From assembly GCA_916700875.1 (NCBI GenBank), contig CAKAKS010000032.1, positions 12,809,629-12,873,628 of the forward strand: a stretch of DNA of 64,000 bases, in the 5' to 3' direction. This DNA is from Sebastes aleutianus (lineage: Eukaryota; Chordata; Actinopteri; Perciformes; Sebastidae). The translations under genes and the position numbers were made by a program. The notes below the pieces were generated by a model that was not told the DNA's origin, made no database searches, and was given only the letters and a program-made list of their open reading frames with translations. Positions within the stretch are counted from its first letter, which is position 1; every line of letters begins with the position of its first letter. Shown here in pieces: positions 22,538 through 35,691 of this stretch.

Positions 22538-25500
22538 CTTGTGTTTCAGAGGAAAACAGAGCGTTCAAACAAAACTGTCCATAGATTCAAATCCATTCAA
22601 TATGAAATCTGCAAATCAAGCGTTGCACACTGCATCCATGCTCTTTAATAAAATGCATGTCATGCAAAATACTTACACACTAAAATAGCCCGTACATAAA
22701 ATATAAAATGTTAAACGCAGTAAAAACAACAACTAATGATTTCCCTTTAATCAAGCGACTAGCATTCCAAACATGATCTTTATTGAAGTGAATGGGTAGG
22801 TTACCTTGAGTACTCTTCTTTCTGTTTCGTTTAAAGAGGCTCGGCTGTTTCTTTAGCTCGGGCTTATGGGATGGAGGCACATCTTCAGACACTGATGGCA
22901 GATCTTCTGGTTCCAGTCCGTCTGGGACATCGCACCCCTTGATGCCCTCACTGACTGTAGTCACGGACGTTTTTACAATAATGCATTTCTTCGCTTCTTG
23001 GCTCTCTTGTCCAACAGTCTTTGCTAAATGGCTTGTTTTATTACTAGTTTCACCTTTCCCATCTCCCGTTAAACTGCTTCCACTACTCTGAGTCACATTG
23101 TCTGTGTTAGGTAAAGGACTTTCCACTATCTGAACATTCACGCTAATGTCCGCTGGCTCCTCAGGCGTCAGCTTCTCAGATACCGGGCTGGAAGTGTCAT
23201 CTAACGCAGCCTCTAGCAGGTCAAAATCTGAGAGGGAAGATGGGCTGAAGGCGCTGGTCTCAGTTGAATCCAATGAAAAGCCGTTTGTGGGGAGGCACGG
23301 TTGATGTTCCGCTTCAACCTGAGGCTGAGGTTGTGTCGTATCTAGTGAAGATACTGCAGGTTGCCGGGGGTGTTGCCCATCCTGCAGCGACGCAGGCCTT
23401 TCCGAGGGTGCCTGTGTTGTCATGGCTGTTTCTCCTGGGGGTGTCTTGGGAGGCACAGCTGGACCGTCTTGAACTGCAGTCTGCGACGCTGGCGGAGTCT
23501 CTTCTGACGGGCTTATGAAGCCGTTCATTTCGCCTGTGGTGGCCTGGGGACCCTCTGTTTGAGGTTTGGTGGGAGCGGAAAAGGCGGCTATTTCTACGGC
23601 TTTTCCGTTTACAGGCATCGCACTTGATCCTGAGGGGGAGAAGTAGGTAGTATTAAAAGGTGAAAGTGTACACATTAAGAGCATCTTTAAAATGTGGTGG
23701 CATTTCACAGTAAGCAAAGCTGCGTGAAAAGAAAATGTGCTCCATGCAAACAAATGCTAATATAGCTCGACAAAGCAACTGAGCGATGGAGCTAACTTAG
23801 CAAGGTGGCAGCGGTGTTTAAGCACAAATAAAATAGCCTAGATAAAAAAGCAGCAAGGCTGTGTTGTGGCTCGCAGTTAAGTGGCTCAGGAGCGGAGCTG
23901 GGAACTGCGGATGGAGGCCACAGTTTCTTGTCCTTACCAGACGGGCAGGTATCCCTACGCATTTCACTAGAAGGGAGGCTTTCCGAATCGCACCTTGGCC
24001 TGGTCTTTCTGAGGCTGAAACCTTTCCTGATATCCGCCAGGAGATGGTCGATGATGCAGCCGTCGTCTTTCGGCACAAAGCCTTTTTTGACTGGTAAGAG
24101 AGAGATAAAAAAAAAAAGAAAGAAAGCTTTAAACACATGCTATTCAAATTACATCATAGTCATTTCTGGTACACAGTGAAAGAAAAGGAGGGTTGTCACA
24201 ACTTACTGATTTTTCCATTCTCTCCCTTCTGTCTCTTGGACTCCTCTTCTGCCAGCTGCTTCTTCCTCTTCTCGGCCTTGGCCGCCAGCTCTCTTCTGGT
24301 TTTGTTTTCCTGTTCTCGTGAAAGTAAGAGTCACTCACTGCCAAGTACAAAATGGACGTAGCAATTTATCTTTGTATCTTTCAGGCAGAGACATTAAGAT
24401 TTTCTATTTTTTCTAAAGTATAGTGATACCCCTGTTCCAAAGAAAACACTCACAACACAAACAAGAAGACTTAACCGTGCAGTGTATATACAGTATATAC
24501 ATACAGTGTAATCATGCACAAACATGAAAATCGTTTTGCTTTCAGAACAAGCATACGCTTGTGTGTATATTTGCAGGGGAGGTGTATGCATTATATGTGC
24601 ATATATGTTTATGTATATATACACACAGTATACATCATTACTTTTGGTGTATTATTTTTAACGTCAATATAGCTTTTACAATCTTTATTTTATGTCCTTG
24701 CTGTTTATTTATACCTGCAATTTTTTGTGTTTAATTACATATTTTTATATTTATTTTAAACTTGATTAAATTTATTTAATTCTGTATGTATTATTTGTGA
24801 ATATTCGTATGTAAAACACACTATACTGCCTTTTTTGATGTCTGAAGGTAATAAAAATCTTAATTGAAAAAAAACCCCCCAAAACAGCACAACATGCAAG
24901 TTCATTAGTTGTAGGTTGTGTATAAAAGACTACAAATGTGTAAATCACAGTCATATATTGACTAACATCAACAAAGTATCCTCCCTGACCTTCAGCGACT
25001 TGATGAAAAGTCCTCGGAAAGTCCTGATGGTATTGAAGAGTTCCTCAAGCGACAGCTGATTGGCGTCTTCACACAAGTAGACAGCCAGCTCTTTCTTCGT
25101 CTCCTCAGTCACAGTGAATCTCTCACTTAAAGCTTGACACGCCTCCAGACTTTCCTGCAGCAGAGAAAATGGAGGGATTCGGCTTCGAGCTTCCACAACA
25201 GATATCGAGTTATCACATTTTGGCTCCATTTGTAGCAGGCAAAGTAGAGAGACCATCATCTTACCTCAAGAACTTTTGCGTACTGCTCCTTCACCTCTTC
25301 GGCAGAGTTGGAGACCTTCTTGGCCGCTTCATTCAGTCGTTTTAGTAAGGCACTGGCTTCTGACTGAGCAGAGTCCAGATTAACTCTGAGGACAAAGTGT
25401 AAAACCTTTTGTTACAAATCCACTGAGAATCAATTAAAGAAAAAGGAACAACATGAGTAGATGTGAAAGATTTCTATACCCTGCTGCTTTTTCACAGATC

Positions 25501-28500
25501 TCTATATCATCTGGCAGCGCCAACAGCTCCGGGTGGTGCGCCTCTGCTTCCTTTGCAAAACAAAGCCATGCAGTGGGTAAATAAACAGGTTCATAACTGA
25601 GAGAAAAAAAAAAAGTTATGCCAGCTGCAAGCTACTTTGCATACCTCCAGGATATGATGAAGCAGCGTGATGCGGCTCTTGTTGGCCTTGGTTTCCACAA
25701 GCTTGAGCAGAGAGCTTATCTTGAACCCCTCGGCGTTCCCCGTGTGACTTCCCTGGAAGTAGACAGATGATTAAAAATGCAAGCTCTGTCTAAATGTCAG
25801 CTTAAAAGTAAAATATACATGAGATGGAAGAGGTTCTTACGTAGTTGAGAAAATTCCCAACGTCGAGGATGAGCCTGCAGAAGCTGGGCATAAGCGTGCT
25901 CGTTTTGAGAGCTGAGAGATTTGTTACACTGTGTTAATTTGATTATATGTAATATATATCTTGAGAAAGAATGGCGAGTGCATGCATGTGAATACAGGGT
26001 TTACTTACCCTGGCAGGCCTCCTCCACCAGCTTGACTCTAGGTTTGAGCATGTCCAACACCGATGACGTCTCCTCACACAGCAACATGCAATCAATCCTC
26101 AACTGATAACTGGGGAAACGAGCCAGAGAACAAAGTACGTAAGGAGCCAAATATGACAATATCAAACCCACACATGATTATAAAAAAAAAAAAAAAGTTA
26201 ACTTACGATGACACCGTGAGAAGGGAGGTGTAGAAGCGGTCAACATTTGCCAACTTGTCTTTTTCTCCTTGGAAGGACTTCAAATTTTCAATCTGTGTGA
26301 AAGCACAAGACATTGACTCATTTGGCATTTCAAATTGCACCCTTAATGGCAGATACGTGTGAAAACAAGTCTCTAGGTAAGGGTTGAGAATAGTTAAAGT
26401 ACCAACCTCATGCTTCTCTGGTAGGAGCTTTATAAGCTGTTTTAGAACCTCTACATCAAACCTAGTACGGTCCCCGTTCTGAATCATGGCTACAAAGTCC
26501 TCATTTTTGCTGAATAGGGAAAATGAAAAATACTGAGCTGGAAAATGGACCAAAATATATCTATATATGTATATATATTAAAAAAAAAACCATCAAATCA
26601 ACATGTATCATCTTACCATTTAAACTGCTTTAGGAATATGTTCAAATTTAAGTTTTTCTTTGGATCAATGAATGTAATCTATAAGAAAAAAAGAGGAGTT
26701 AGAGATGCATGTTGATTTATTCAGCTTTGATAATCAGGTGTGTTTGTTCTGGAGGAGCAGCGTCGAGTGTTGACCACGCACACCTCTTTAGCCTCCTTCT
26801 TGACAGGAGCAGCTGCCCCCTTGTCTTTGTGCTCGGCCACCGGGAGACAGAACAGCTGCTCGATGCTGCTGTAGTTCGGCTCCCGAGGAGAAGGCTCTTT
26901 CTGAACCGAGGCCCACATGGAGGGACCATCTGTGTGTACGCAGGAAGAGAAGAGCCTGTCGTGAGCTCATGTGGCTTCATTTTGTATCAACATCCTACTG
27001 TGGCGGAAATTCAACAAACAGGGAGGTTTCCTCTCTCAACACCCACATTCAAATAACACCAAAATTAGGAAAAATGGTTCTGTTCATATCAATGTCCCAT
27101 CATCCCCATCATCTATTCTCCACACAGAGGCCTTCTGCCAATGTCTTCAGTCACATTTCCCATAATGCTGTTCTATTTAAACATATAACATGGCCAGAAG
27201 GGGTGAATAATATCTTGATGGATTGAGGCAAAACTTTTAAAAGCATTTAAAGTAGCATTTAGCATATTCAAAGTCGGCCTTCAGATCATAGTTGAATTAT
27301 CTTGAGCCTTCACAAAAATGTTTTATTCACTCACCAGTAACAGAGCGGAGTTTCTGCCAGTTGAGCTTTTTCATCCTCAGGGTGGGGCATCGGTAAACCT
27401 TTGTGGGTGCAGCACACCCCAGGGCCTGGCTACTCTGAGCCATTATCATGCCTGGTGGCGGAGGTGGTGGAGGTGGCATGCCAGGTAAGGGAGGTGGTGG
27501 TGGGGGTCCACCGAACCCTCCGGGTAGCGGCGGAGGAGGAGGAGGTGGAGGGGGTCCACCGAACCCTCCGGGTAGCGGCGGAGGAGGAGGAGGTGGTGGG
27601 GGTCCACCGAATCCTCCAGGCAGCGGCGGAGGAGGTGGAGGTGGAGGAGGTGGAGGTGGTGGGGGTCCACCGAATCCTGCAGGCAGTGGTGGAGGAGGAG
27701 GTGGGGGTGGAGGGGGAGGTGGAGGAGAGGCACACGGTGGCTTCTGAGAAGATGTTATGCTTTTGTCCGACTTCTCTTTATCCTGATCATCCAGATCGGT
27801 CTGCACGGCCTTATCCACTCTCACCAGCCGGCTGTCCACTTCATCGCGACCGTCACAGCTCTTGCCCTTGGAGAACGTCAGCCGCTGCATGATCTTCTCA
27901 CTGGACTCCATCTGAGCTGGAGCACAAACACACACACACATAGATGAACCCCATTTGAAACTATTTCTATGCAACGATCGTTTCCCCTGGATAATCACTC
28001 CCCTCCACACATGACTCACGGAGGAGACCATTAGCTGCCCATTAGCCTCTCCAAGAGAGTTGACCTAAAGTGAATGTATTGCTGCTTCAGTGCTGACTCA
28101 CAGTCCTGGGCTAGCAGTACGGCTCGGTTAGTGATGGCCTCCAGAGCCAGCCAGATATCAGAGCGGCCTGGCCCCAGCACCAGCAACGTCTGCAGGATGG
28201 ACAGCAGCTGGAGGGAGGCTGGAGAGCTGCTCATCTGAAAACACATGCATATGCACAAATCAAGAAAGCTTGTCATGCTTACATAGCTAAGTCTAATAAC
28301 CATGTGCCACAGCCACAAAAACATTATGACACGGTTTTAATCAGAAAAGACAATAAGAAGAGTTTTCTTGTAACAGAACAACTCTGACCTTGTGAAAGAG
28401 CGCAGTGAAAACCTCCAGGTGATCACTCATGTTAATGCCCCCGTAGATCCGCAGCAGCTCCTCCTCATCTTCGGCCATTGCCTCTTCAAAAGCTTCACAT

Positions 28501-29069
28501 TGAATAATCAAGTCGTCATCCTCCTGCTCCCTGCAGCCACACACAAACATATCACTGCTAGGGACACTTCATTGCATTTAAACGGCATTCTCAATTTTTT
28601 TAAAAACAGAGAAGAGCCTAAAATTACAGGAATTAATGGACACAAATTGTCTTTTCCAAAAAGCACCATTTCACTCTATGACCTCTCTAATGACCTCTAA
28701 AGCTTTAACTTAATTTGTTGCATAAAATCTGCTTTGGAGACTAAATCAAATGTGAACAACAGACAGAAGGCTCACCTTAACTTTGGCAGGATATCAAGTA
28801 GCTGGAGTCCTGCAAGACAACAATAAAACACACAGTGCTGAGTATCACAACACTCAATTATCAGTCTTTTAAAGAAAGTTTATCTCCAGAATGTATCACA
28901 CCTCTATTCACAGTGTCTGGCATATGTTAGTCTTTTGGGGGAATTGGCAGGAAGTCACAGGTGAGCAATCACACAAGAGGAGTGGCCAAACAAAATCACT
29001 GATTGGTCCAAGGTGGTGGTTGTCATTTTAATGAATTTAGGAGGGGTTATATAGATATAGATAGATGTA

Positions 29070-29103
<34 letters not shown>

Positions 29104-30289
29104 CTGCAAATATAAAATATTTGTCACTATAGGACAATCATCAGTCCAAGGCTAATCCTGTTTTTGTCCAGTATATGCTGGGACAGACTCCACAGGACAT
29201 AAGAAAGAATAATCCACTACAGAAAAGGGATGGATGGACAGTGAGTTTCATCCAGAAGATATCATCAAAATACCATATTAGGTCAGTGTGATTTAATCAG
29301 TGTAAGCGTGATGACATATTCTCCTTGATTGTCACTGTTATTGGTGTAAAATGCATGGATACACAATGATTTACACACTTGAGGTTTGCTTAGTTCTTAG
29401 GCGTTTTGTCAAAGTGAGAATGAGGCCATTAGACCTATTCTTAGACAGACCCAGTGGCAGATATATTTGTAATAGATCTCCTGCTGATGGCCCGCTTTCC
29501 CACTTTCAGCACAGAGGGGAGACACTGTTGCAGCAGTTTACCACAGTGTGACCTCACTCATCATGATGGGACTCCTAGACTCCTGATTAATTGTTAAACA
29601 GCGGCTGAATGGAGAACCTACCGATAAACTGCTTTCTCATCTTATCTCTCTGCCTGAGGTCGTCTGTCCCGAAGATGAGGGCGTTAATGACGCTGAGGAG
29701 CGTAACCATATAAGGGACGTTGTCTGTAGCCTGCAGCTCGTTCATGATCACGCTGAAGCGGTACTGCTGCGTCTTCACGCCCTGAAGGAGGAAGAAGGGA
29801 AAGTCATCAACTTCATTGAGCAACACTGTGATTCCACAGGTTTATGCATGCAACCCAACACTAGAGGGCAGTGTTATGATATTTATTCTCCAGAGTGATG
29901 ATGTAGTATCACATGAGGTAAATCCCACAACAACTTTTCAAAACCCCCCAAAAAGTTATAATATGACTCCTCGCCTTGTAGTGGTCCAGGGCATCCAGGG
30001 CCAGGCGATGTCCGTCTGTGGAGAACACGCTGAGGGCAGCGAGTAGCTCAAACACCTGCTTCTTCACCATGGTGTTGGAAGTGTCCAAAGCTGTGGAGCG
30101 TCATGATCACACACATCAATACAGCGCTGATAATGTCCATAAGCTTCTTTTAAAGCAAAAGCTACTCATCTCTACTCTTTCCCCCTGCTTTGTAGACCCA
30201 AACAGGAGGCCGCTTTCTTTCGCTGCCTTTTAGGCAACTCAATTTGAACTTTGCCCCCTGAAGATGTCGCGTTGTACTGTAGATAAACA

Positions 30290-30335
<46 letters not shown>

Positions 30336-31108
30336 TGAAGGAGGGGAAATCCAATATTCACAACTCTCTGTGATTTCTAGGAATGTCCCGAAACAACCCT
30401 TAATGATTCATCTTTGTACATAAAGCGGAACTTATGACTGGAAAAATTCCGCTCAGCACTGTGAGTCACGGAGACTTATGACCTACAACGAAATATTACA
30501 AATGTTACATAATATGTAAAAAATGGCACCTCAGGTCCTTAACTATGGCTTTCTTTTGAATGAACAGGTTGATTTCAATATCCAAATTGTTCAGTATACT
30601 TAGCATACTTTCTGAATTATCTCTTTTCATGTGTGAGACATAACTATATGGACACTATATGGAGAAATGAGTGCAGTAGATGTGATGATTTTTCACAAAA
30701 TGTAGGTCAACCTTGGGAGAGCTTCCGAATGTATCCCTCGTTGTCTATAATGAAGTGGATCCCTGCAGAGGAGTTCATGACCGCCCGGACGCAGCTGACG
30801 CAGGTGAGCTGCAGGAGGGCGTCGGCGATGCGAGAGCATCCCCGTCCCGAGAGCCGGTCCAGGGCCTCCAGGAGGAGATCCAACCCACTCAGCTCCAGGA
30901 ACTGGACCATCCATGTCTGGTCGCTGCCCTCCAGGCGACGTTTCAGCCCCGAGTAGTTGACCACGGTGGGAACTTGCAGCAGTCTGATGCACAGCTCTGC
31001 GTCGGCGCTCTCCAGGTTGGCCTCCTGCTGGGTGTCTGAGTCCTGCGAGGAGCCCAGGCGATCCCTGACTGCCGCCCACTTCTTTTTCCCGTCTGACTTC
31101 CCCGACAT
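22485..31108 (-). CDS. inf2: Inverted formin-2, CAAX isoform
   Basis: The 21 coding exons, in transcript order, are 30712-31108, 29975-30090, 29622-29781, 28776-28809, 28389-28530, 28102-28234, 27335-27916, 26784-26929, 26617-26678, 26407-26509, 26207-26292, 26009-26109, 25841-25911, 25645-25752, 25480-25550, 25265-25385, 24990-25154, 24207-24309, 23938-24090, 22805-23629 and 22485-22537. They total 3732 bases, 1243 aa (human INF2 is 1249). INF2 nucleates, elongates and severs actin filaments and acts at the ER, in mitochondrial fission and in podocytes. The DID armadillo domain is at about 1-330 (NYSGLKRRLEGSDQTWMVQF, LTCVSCVRAVMNS), proline-rich FH1 at about 390-480, FH2 from about 495 (LRMKKLNWQKL) to 875, and WH2/DAD near 910-935 (IIDHLLADIRKGFSLRKTR). 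A low-complexity tail of ~290 aa ends GCVLQ. All phases agree. The ATG follows an acceptor at 31114-31115, so the 5' UTR is spliced. Confidence 0.95.
27440..27735 (-). repeat. inf2: GC-rich tandem repeat encoding the inf2 FH1 polyproline blocks
   Basis: On the coding strand the repeat gives runs of 6-14 prolines separated by LPGGFGG or LPAGFGG linkers: four linker copies, then a final LPGM block. Such runs bind profilin-actin and, in some formins, SH3/WW domains. At the DNA level it is a CCA/CCT/CCG triplet tract with ~45-75 base units, prone to length change and to assembly error. The antisense strand is open but Gly-rich and not a gene. Confidence 0.9.
29054..29102 (+). repeat. (AT)n / GATA-rich simple repeat in an inf2 intron
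   Basis: TATAGATATAGATAGATG is followed by about 14 TA dinucleotides, between inf2 exons 3 and 4. Confidence 0.85.
29971..29975 (-). other. inf2: GC-AG splice donor in inf2
   Basis: The exon 29975-30090 ends CACTACAAG and is followed by GCGAGG instead of GTGAGG. Protein alignment by eye (human LDALDHYK) and the downstream phase require the junction here. GC-AG introns are a known minor class, about 1% of vertebrate introns, and the AAG|GC context fits. Confidence 0.75.
30294..30334 (+). repeat. (GT)n microsatellite in inf2 intron
   Basis: About 20 GT dinucleotides, between inf2 coding exons 1 and 2. Likely length-polymorphic. Confidence 0.9.
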
Positions 31109-31113
31109 GATGT

Positions 31114-34100
31114 CTGTGGAGGACAGAAGGGAACGGATATTTCAGTGTGAATGTGTGCGGATGACAAGAGACAATTTTTTTTTTGTTCCTGTTTTTCAGG
31201 AACAAACTCATCTTGTTTTGGACTGCAGATGGCGTCTGTTTGCACCGATATCCAATGATTTTGTACAGTGTCATCATTGCTATCCAGACAAGAGGAAGCA
31301 GGCCCAAACAAGGCCTTATCAGAAAGGAAAACGCAATAGGAAATGATAGCCCTGAACTTTGGTGGATGACTAAAAGATATGTCAGCAATCCAGCAACCAT
31401 CCACCAGCAGCTCTGCCAAACATTCCTGTTTAATCCTGCTTGAAAGAGAAGAGATTCGTTGTCAAAAGTCTATACAAAGCTGGGCTCTACGTTGTCTGAA
31501 CAGTGCGTATCGCAATTTACAATATAAATAAATGCATTTTCAAGCTCGTTACTGGGATGTAAACATTGGAAAACCCTGAGGCACACTTGTGAAAAACACA
31601 CAAAAACAACTGTGCAGGAGGAACTTTTCACAAACCAACATATCTGACATTGACGTGAATGCACGCATTGATCACCTCAAGGGGCCTTTTCTGGCATAAC
31701 CTCAGAGCACAGTCGCCCTCTTTTTAACCAACCTCGAGCTTCTAAAAAATAATCACTACCATGCATGTTACAAGTATAAACACATTCCCACACTAATAAA
31801 ACCAACAGTATAAGGGCTCGGGCCAAAAAAATACTTTCTCACTGTGCTGCGGTTGTGATATTAGGTGGCTCAGAATAAAAGCCTGAGTGGTTCTTTTGTC
31901 TACTGTTGTTGATTTCACACTTGGCAAACATAACATATACAGATGAGGCATTGAGTGATGAGCACGAACTGTAAAAAGGTCATTCACAGAACCGGCTTTT
32001 ACAAGTCCTCTATCTAGACAATGTAAGGCCATTCTCAGAAATCTTGCTTTTTTTGCTGCTTCATTTTGTTTCTACGTGTTTAAGGAGAAACTAAACATAG
32101 TAAAATCCAATTTTGGATTTCTCTCTTTTCAAAAAGGTAATTTGCAGAAGTAATGACTTGTGAAGAAATCCGACAAATTGAATTTCTATTCACTCTGCAG
32201 AGTCGGGGCACAATGAGGCTTTCTTTTTCCTTTCCTCACATATTCTGGAAAAAGGCATTTGTCAGCTCTGACTGCAGCATTTTAGTCCTGCTGCCAGTGT
32301 GAGAGTGTTACCGTGGCAGCAAGCAGGCAGACAATGGTGTTCTACAACAGGCCTTCTCAATACTCTTCAAAGAGTCTCTGTTCAATAGCCACAAAATGGA
32401 TGGACTGCTCCCTGCCCCCTTTTCAGGCTAATAAGAATTAGGCCCTGCAAACCAGTTAAACACACTCTGATTCTCGAGTACATTTGGCGCTCATGTTCAG
32501 TGTGAGTAAGGGACAAAAGTTGCAAGTTGACAGTTTCAATGTGGAGAATTCTGGAGAAGTCATGAACACTTGTGAAGTTACTGAGAATTTTGTTAAGTGC
32601 TGTCACGTCCTAAGCCGTAATTATGACTAAGACACTTTAATTGAAATAGTGGGTGTATAAACAAGACTCACCAGTGTTGCTCAGGAATTTTTCACAAGGG
32701 AAGGAAATGGACTTTCCCAGGACAGGAAACTTGGCTTGAGGTAAACATTCGGGGGTGACAGCTCATGTCCCTCTCTTGCAATTTCACTTTCATTCTTACC
32801 ATGATAATTTGATGCCAACTAAAGGGGTATTTTGTCCCAACATCTGGATTTCAGAGCAGCATCAAAGACAGACTAATGGAAACACATTTGCACATTTTTT
32901 TTTGTGCACTCCTGAAATATAAGCGACTTTCATTTGCCGACCTTGTCTGCCAGATCTCCCACACGAACCACTAATAGCAGGCTGATTCACTGCAACACAG
33001 GACAAAACCTACTCCTCTGTCCTCTGGTTAAACCGCCCACACAGCAGCCCACTGTTATACTGTACAGCACAAACACCTCGAAAAACGCAGAAATATCTCC
33101 ACTGATGTATTTCTCTGAGACATATGCAGAGCTGGCTTGCATGATTCATTTTTTTTTCTATAAATGTTCTGTGTGCAAGTCAGCAATAATAAATGAGTAA
33201 ATAAACTAATAGATTTAGGGAGGATTAGTTAAATATCATGGACCAGTTTACAGCTTTTTGTTTTGTTTCCTTCCACTGAAATAGCAGATGGGAGATAAAA
33301 GGATGGGGGATACATAAAATATACCTTTTAGTGGATTTCATGGTACAACATACTGTATGTTAAACACATGAAACACATTTTTGCATGGAGATTGCACAAT
33401 ATAGATAATTATTCAAGCTTCATCCATGCCATAAAGTCTTTTCCAGTATTTGCACAACAAAGAACATCTAGTAGTCATTTATTTTATATCCTAACCTCCT
33501 TTTCCTCCACTCTCTGCTATTTAAGGGAGTGCTTGCAAAGTCTACAAGTCTACATTTAGGAGTTGAAATGTATTTTTTAGTTGAAGTTTCCTGTATTTCC
33601 AGACTGCATGCAGATTCCTTCAGCAAGATTGATTTAACATCTGCATATAGACAAACACAGTGACAGTGACAGCCCATATGGTCCAACACACAGCCTTCCT
33701 TAAATAAAACTGGAATCCCTCAGTTCAAGTGAAATTTTTGGCAACACTGTTTTTCTCTCACCGCCTTCTTCCTCTTTATTCTGTCCGAGGAAAAGGAGGT
33801 TTTACAGGGAATAGTCGATTATACACCTCCAGGATGCATCCACAACACTGTGACACCACAATACAATTGCATGTTTGCAAATCTGCATTATGCATTCATC
33901 TATTATGATAATAAATGTGCCTGAATAGCATACATTAATTGTGCAAACATCATACTTTGCGATTTCCCCCCACATACCAGGAGGCAATAACGGGACTGGC
34001 AAATCTTTCTGTGGGCGAGTAATAAAAGACAGCAGAAAAACAAAACTACACATGTCACATGTTAATGCCCTGGCGCATCGTTATAGATCACCTATAAGCT

Positions 34101-34116
34101 GACTATGACACCTTAC
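31114..34116. other. inf2: Probable 5' UTR intron of inf2
   Basis: The first coding exon is preceded by a CCACAG acceptor five bases before the ATG, and a strong donor (CCAG|GTAAGG on the minus strand) is at 34117/34116. The 3 kb between are non-coding, with no recognised transposon and only short open frames. Confidence 0.45.
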
Positions 34117-34400
34117 CTGGTTTTATTCCATGAACATGAAGACACTTGAAGAAGAACCGCGTCTCCTCTGGTGTGTTTCAGATGGAGGAGCTCTTTGCAG
34201 TCATCATCCGGAAAAACATTTTATTCTGCCTAGAAGATTTAACATGGACAGCTGGAGATGTCGGGCACTGTGTTGGCAAGTCAAAGCCCTTGTGTTGTCT
34301 GCGGATGGCACCGTTTTATTAAAACGTTACGGCCCCTGAGCTTTCATTCACTTCACTGAGAGACTGACAGTGTCAAAACAGAGACATTACTGAGCCGCGA
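34117..34400 (-). promoter_or_regulatory. inf2: Candidate non-coding first exon and promoter region of inf2
   Basis: The minus strand carries a strong donor, ACCAG|GTAAGG, at 34117. Upstream sequence to about 34400 has more CpG than the surroundings (CGGGCACTG, CCGTTTTATT, AACGTTACGG). Mammalian INF2 also has a non-coding exon 1. The upstream limit of the exon is not visible and no TATA box was identified. Confidence 0.35.
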
Positions 34401-34536
34401 CATCCGGTCAAAACCTTCAGAATAAAACATGTGTGTGTAAAGCGACTGCGGCATGAATAAACTGAAAGCTAGTTAACTGCAGGTCTGATGTGAGTTCAAG
34501 ATAGGACTTGGCCTTGTAAGTTAGCCAATACTCGAA

Positions 34537-34573
34537 GCCCCCAATAGCTCACCTGGTTAAGCGGGTGCCCCAT
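34537..34573 (+). repeat. tRNA-like A-box fragment, probably a SINE head
   Basis: AATAGCTCACCTGGTTAAGC resembles a tRNA A-box arm (TAGCTCNNNNGGT). No B box or cloverleaf follows, so this is at best a decayed tRNA-derived SINE head, not a tRNA gene. Confidence 0.3.
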
Positions 34574-35690
34574 TATTCTTTTTATTTATTGAAGATTAAT
34601 TTACAAACATTAAGGCATTGTAATCTAAACGCAATACTTCTAACATACAAGGCACAATTGGATAGGAAAGATAACTAAATTATAATTTTTTTTTTTATAA
34701 AAAATAATATAATAACAAAAATAAAAGAGGAGGTAGAAAATAATTCAACGTTACCTACAGAAAATGCTCCAATCAAGGTATATTTGGATAGTACATCCAT
34801 GAGAAAGATGCCTGTCCATATCAATTATTTGTTTACTCTTCTGTTTAATTTTCCCTTTTATTTATTTATATATTTATTTATATTAATTGTTAAATATAAT
34901 TTATTTCTTTTTTATTTATTTATTCATTTTTGCACTTATTTTTTAAATTTATTTTATAATTATTTTTAAATGTATTTATTTATATATTTATGCAGTTTAA
35001 TTTATGCACGGTTTTCCCTTTGCATTTTCACCCCTTATTTATTTCCCCAAACTTATTTATTTATGTATTCTTTTCTTTATACATTTCTTTTAAAAATTAA
35101 AATAAATAAATAAATTATGTCTTATGCTATTACCAGATAAATAAACTGAAAATAACTGCTGGAGGGATGATCTGAATCAAATTGCATTCAAGCAAACATT
35201 TTTCAATACATATATATTTACACTCTAAGGGGTTTCTATGGTCTGCGTTTTATTTTGTAGGCAGAATAGCCTGATTTCCGGTCTTGATGTGCCTGCTGTT
35301 TTCTAGCTTGAAGCTGTTTGTGATGCAGAATGCAGCCAGTGGTTGTGGGCCCTCCTCCTCCTCCTCCTCCCACACTCCCCATCCCATCAGCTGGATCTGA
35401 CCTCAGGCAGGACAGTCCCTGCTGGAGAGGAAAATGAAACTGGGTTCCCTGATTCTCCAAGTCAGTCAACGATTCTTGACAGTACAAGATTCCTGTCACA
35501 GTAACAGAGTATATAGCCTACAATCTATTATTGTGTCTGACAACTGCAGACACACTGTCCAACCTCCAGGGTGTGTTTGGGTCTGACTGCCCTGAAAAGC
35601 CTTGTGGGGCATTAACCCCCCAATTATTTGTCATAACATTAGACTTCTAGTTTTCTGCAATCCAGACCAGTACTCATCCTTTCTCTTAGT
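34574..35690. other. AT-rich intergenic DNA
   Basis: About 34850-35120 is a TTTATTTATTTAT-type low-complexity stretch resembling (in reverse complement) the satellite at 18.9-20.2 kb, including the words GCACGGTTTTCCCTTTGCAT. A short (CTC)n run is at about 35348-35367. No gene seen. Confidence 0.5.
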
Positions 35691-35691
35691 G

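Noticed and set aside
27401..27892. Antisense Gly/Val/Glu-rich frames over the inf2 FH1 exon
   Set aside because: Shadow of the proline codons on the coding strand; the formin exon fully explains the sequence.
34537..34573. tRNA gene
   Set aside because: Only an A-box-like arm is present; no anticodon arm, B box or acceptor stem.
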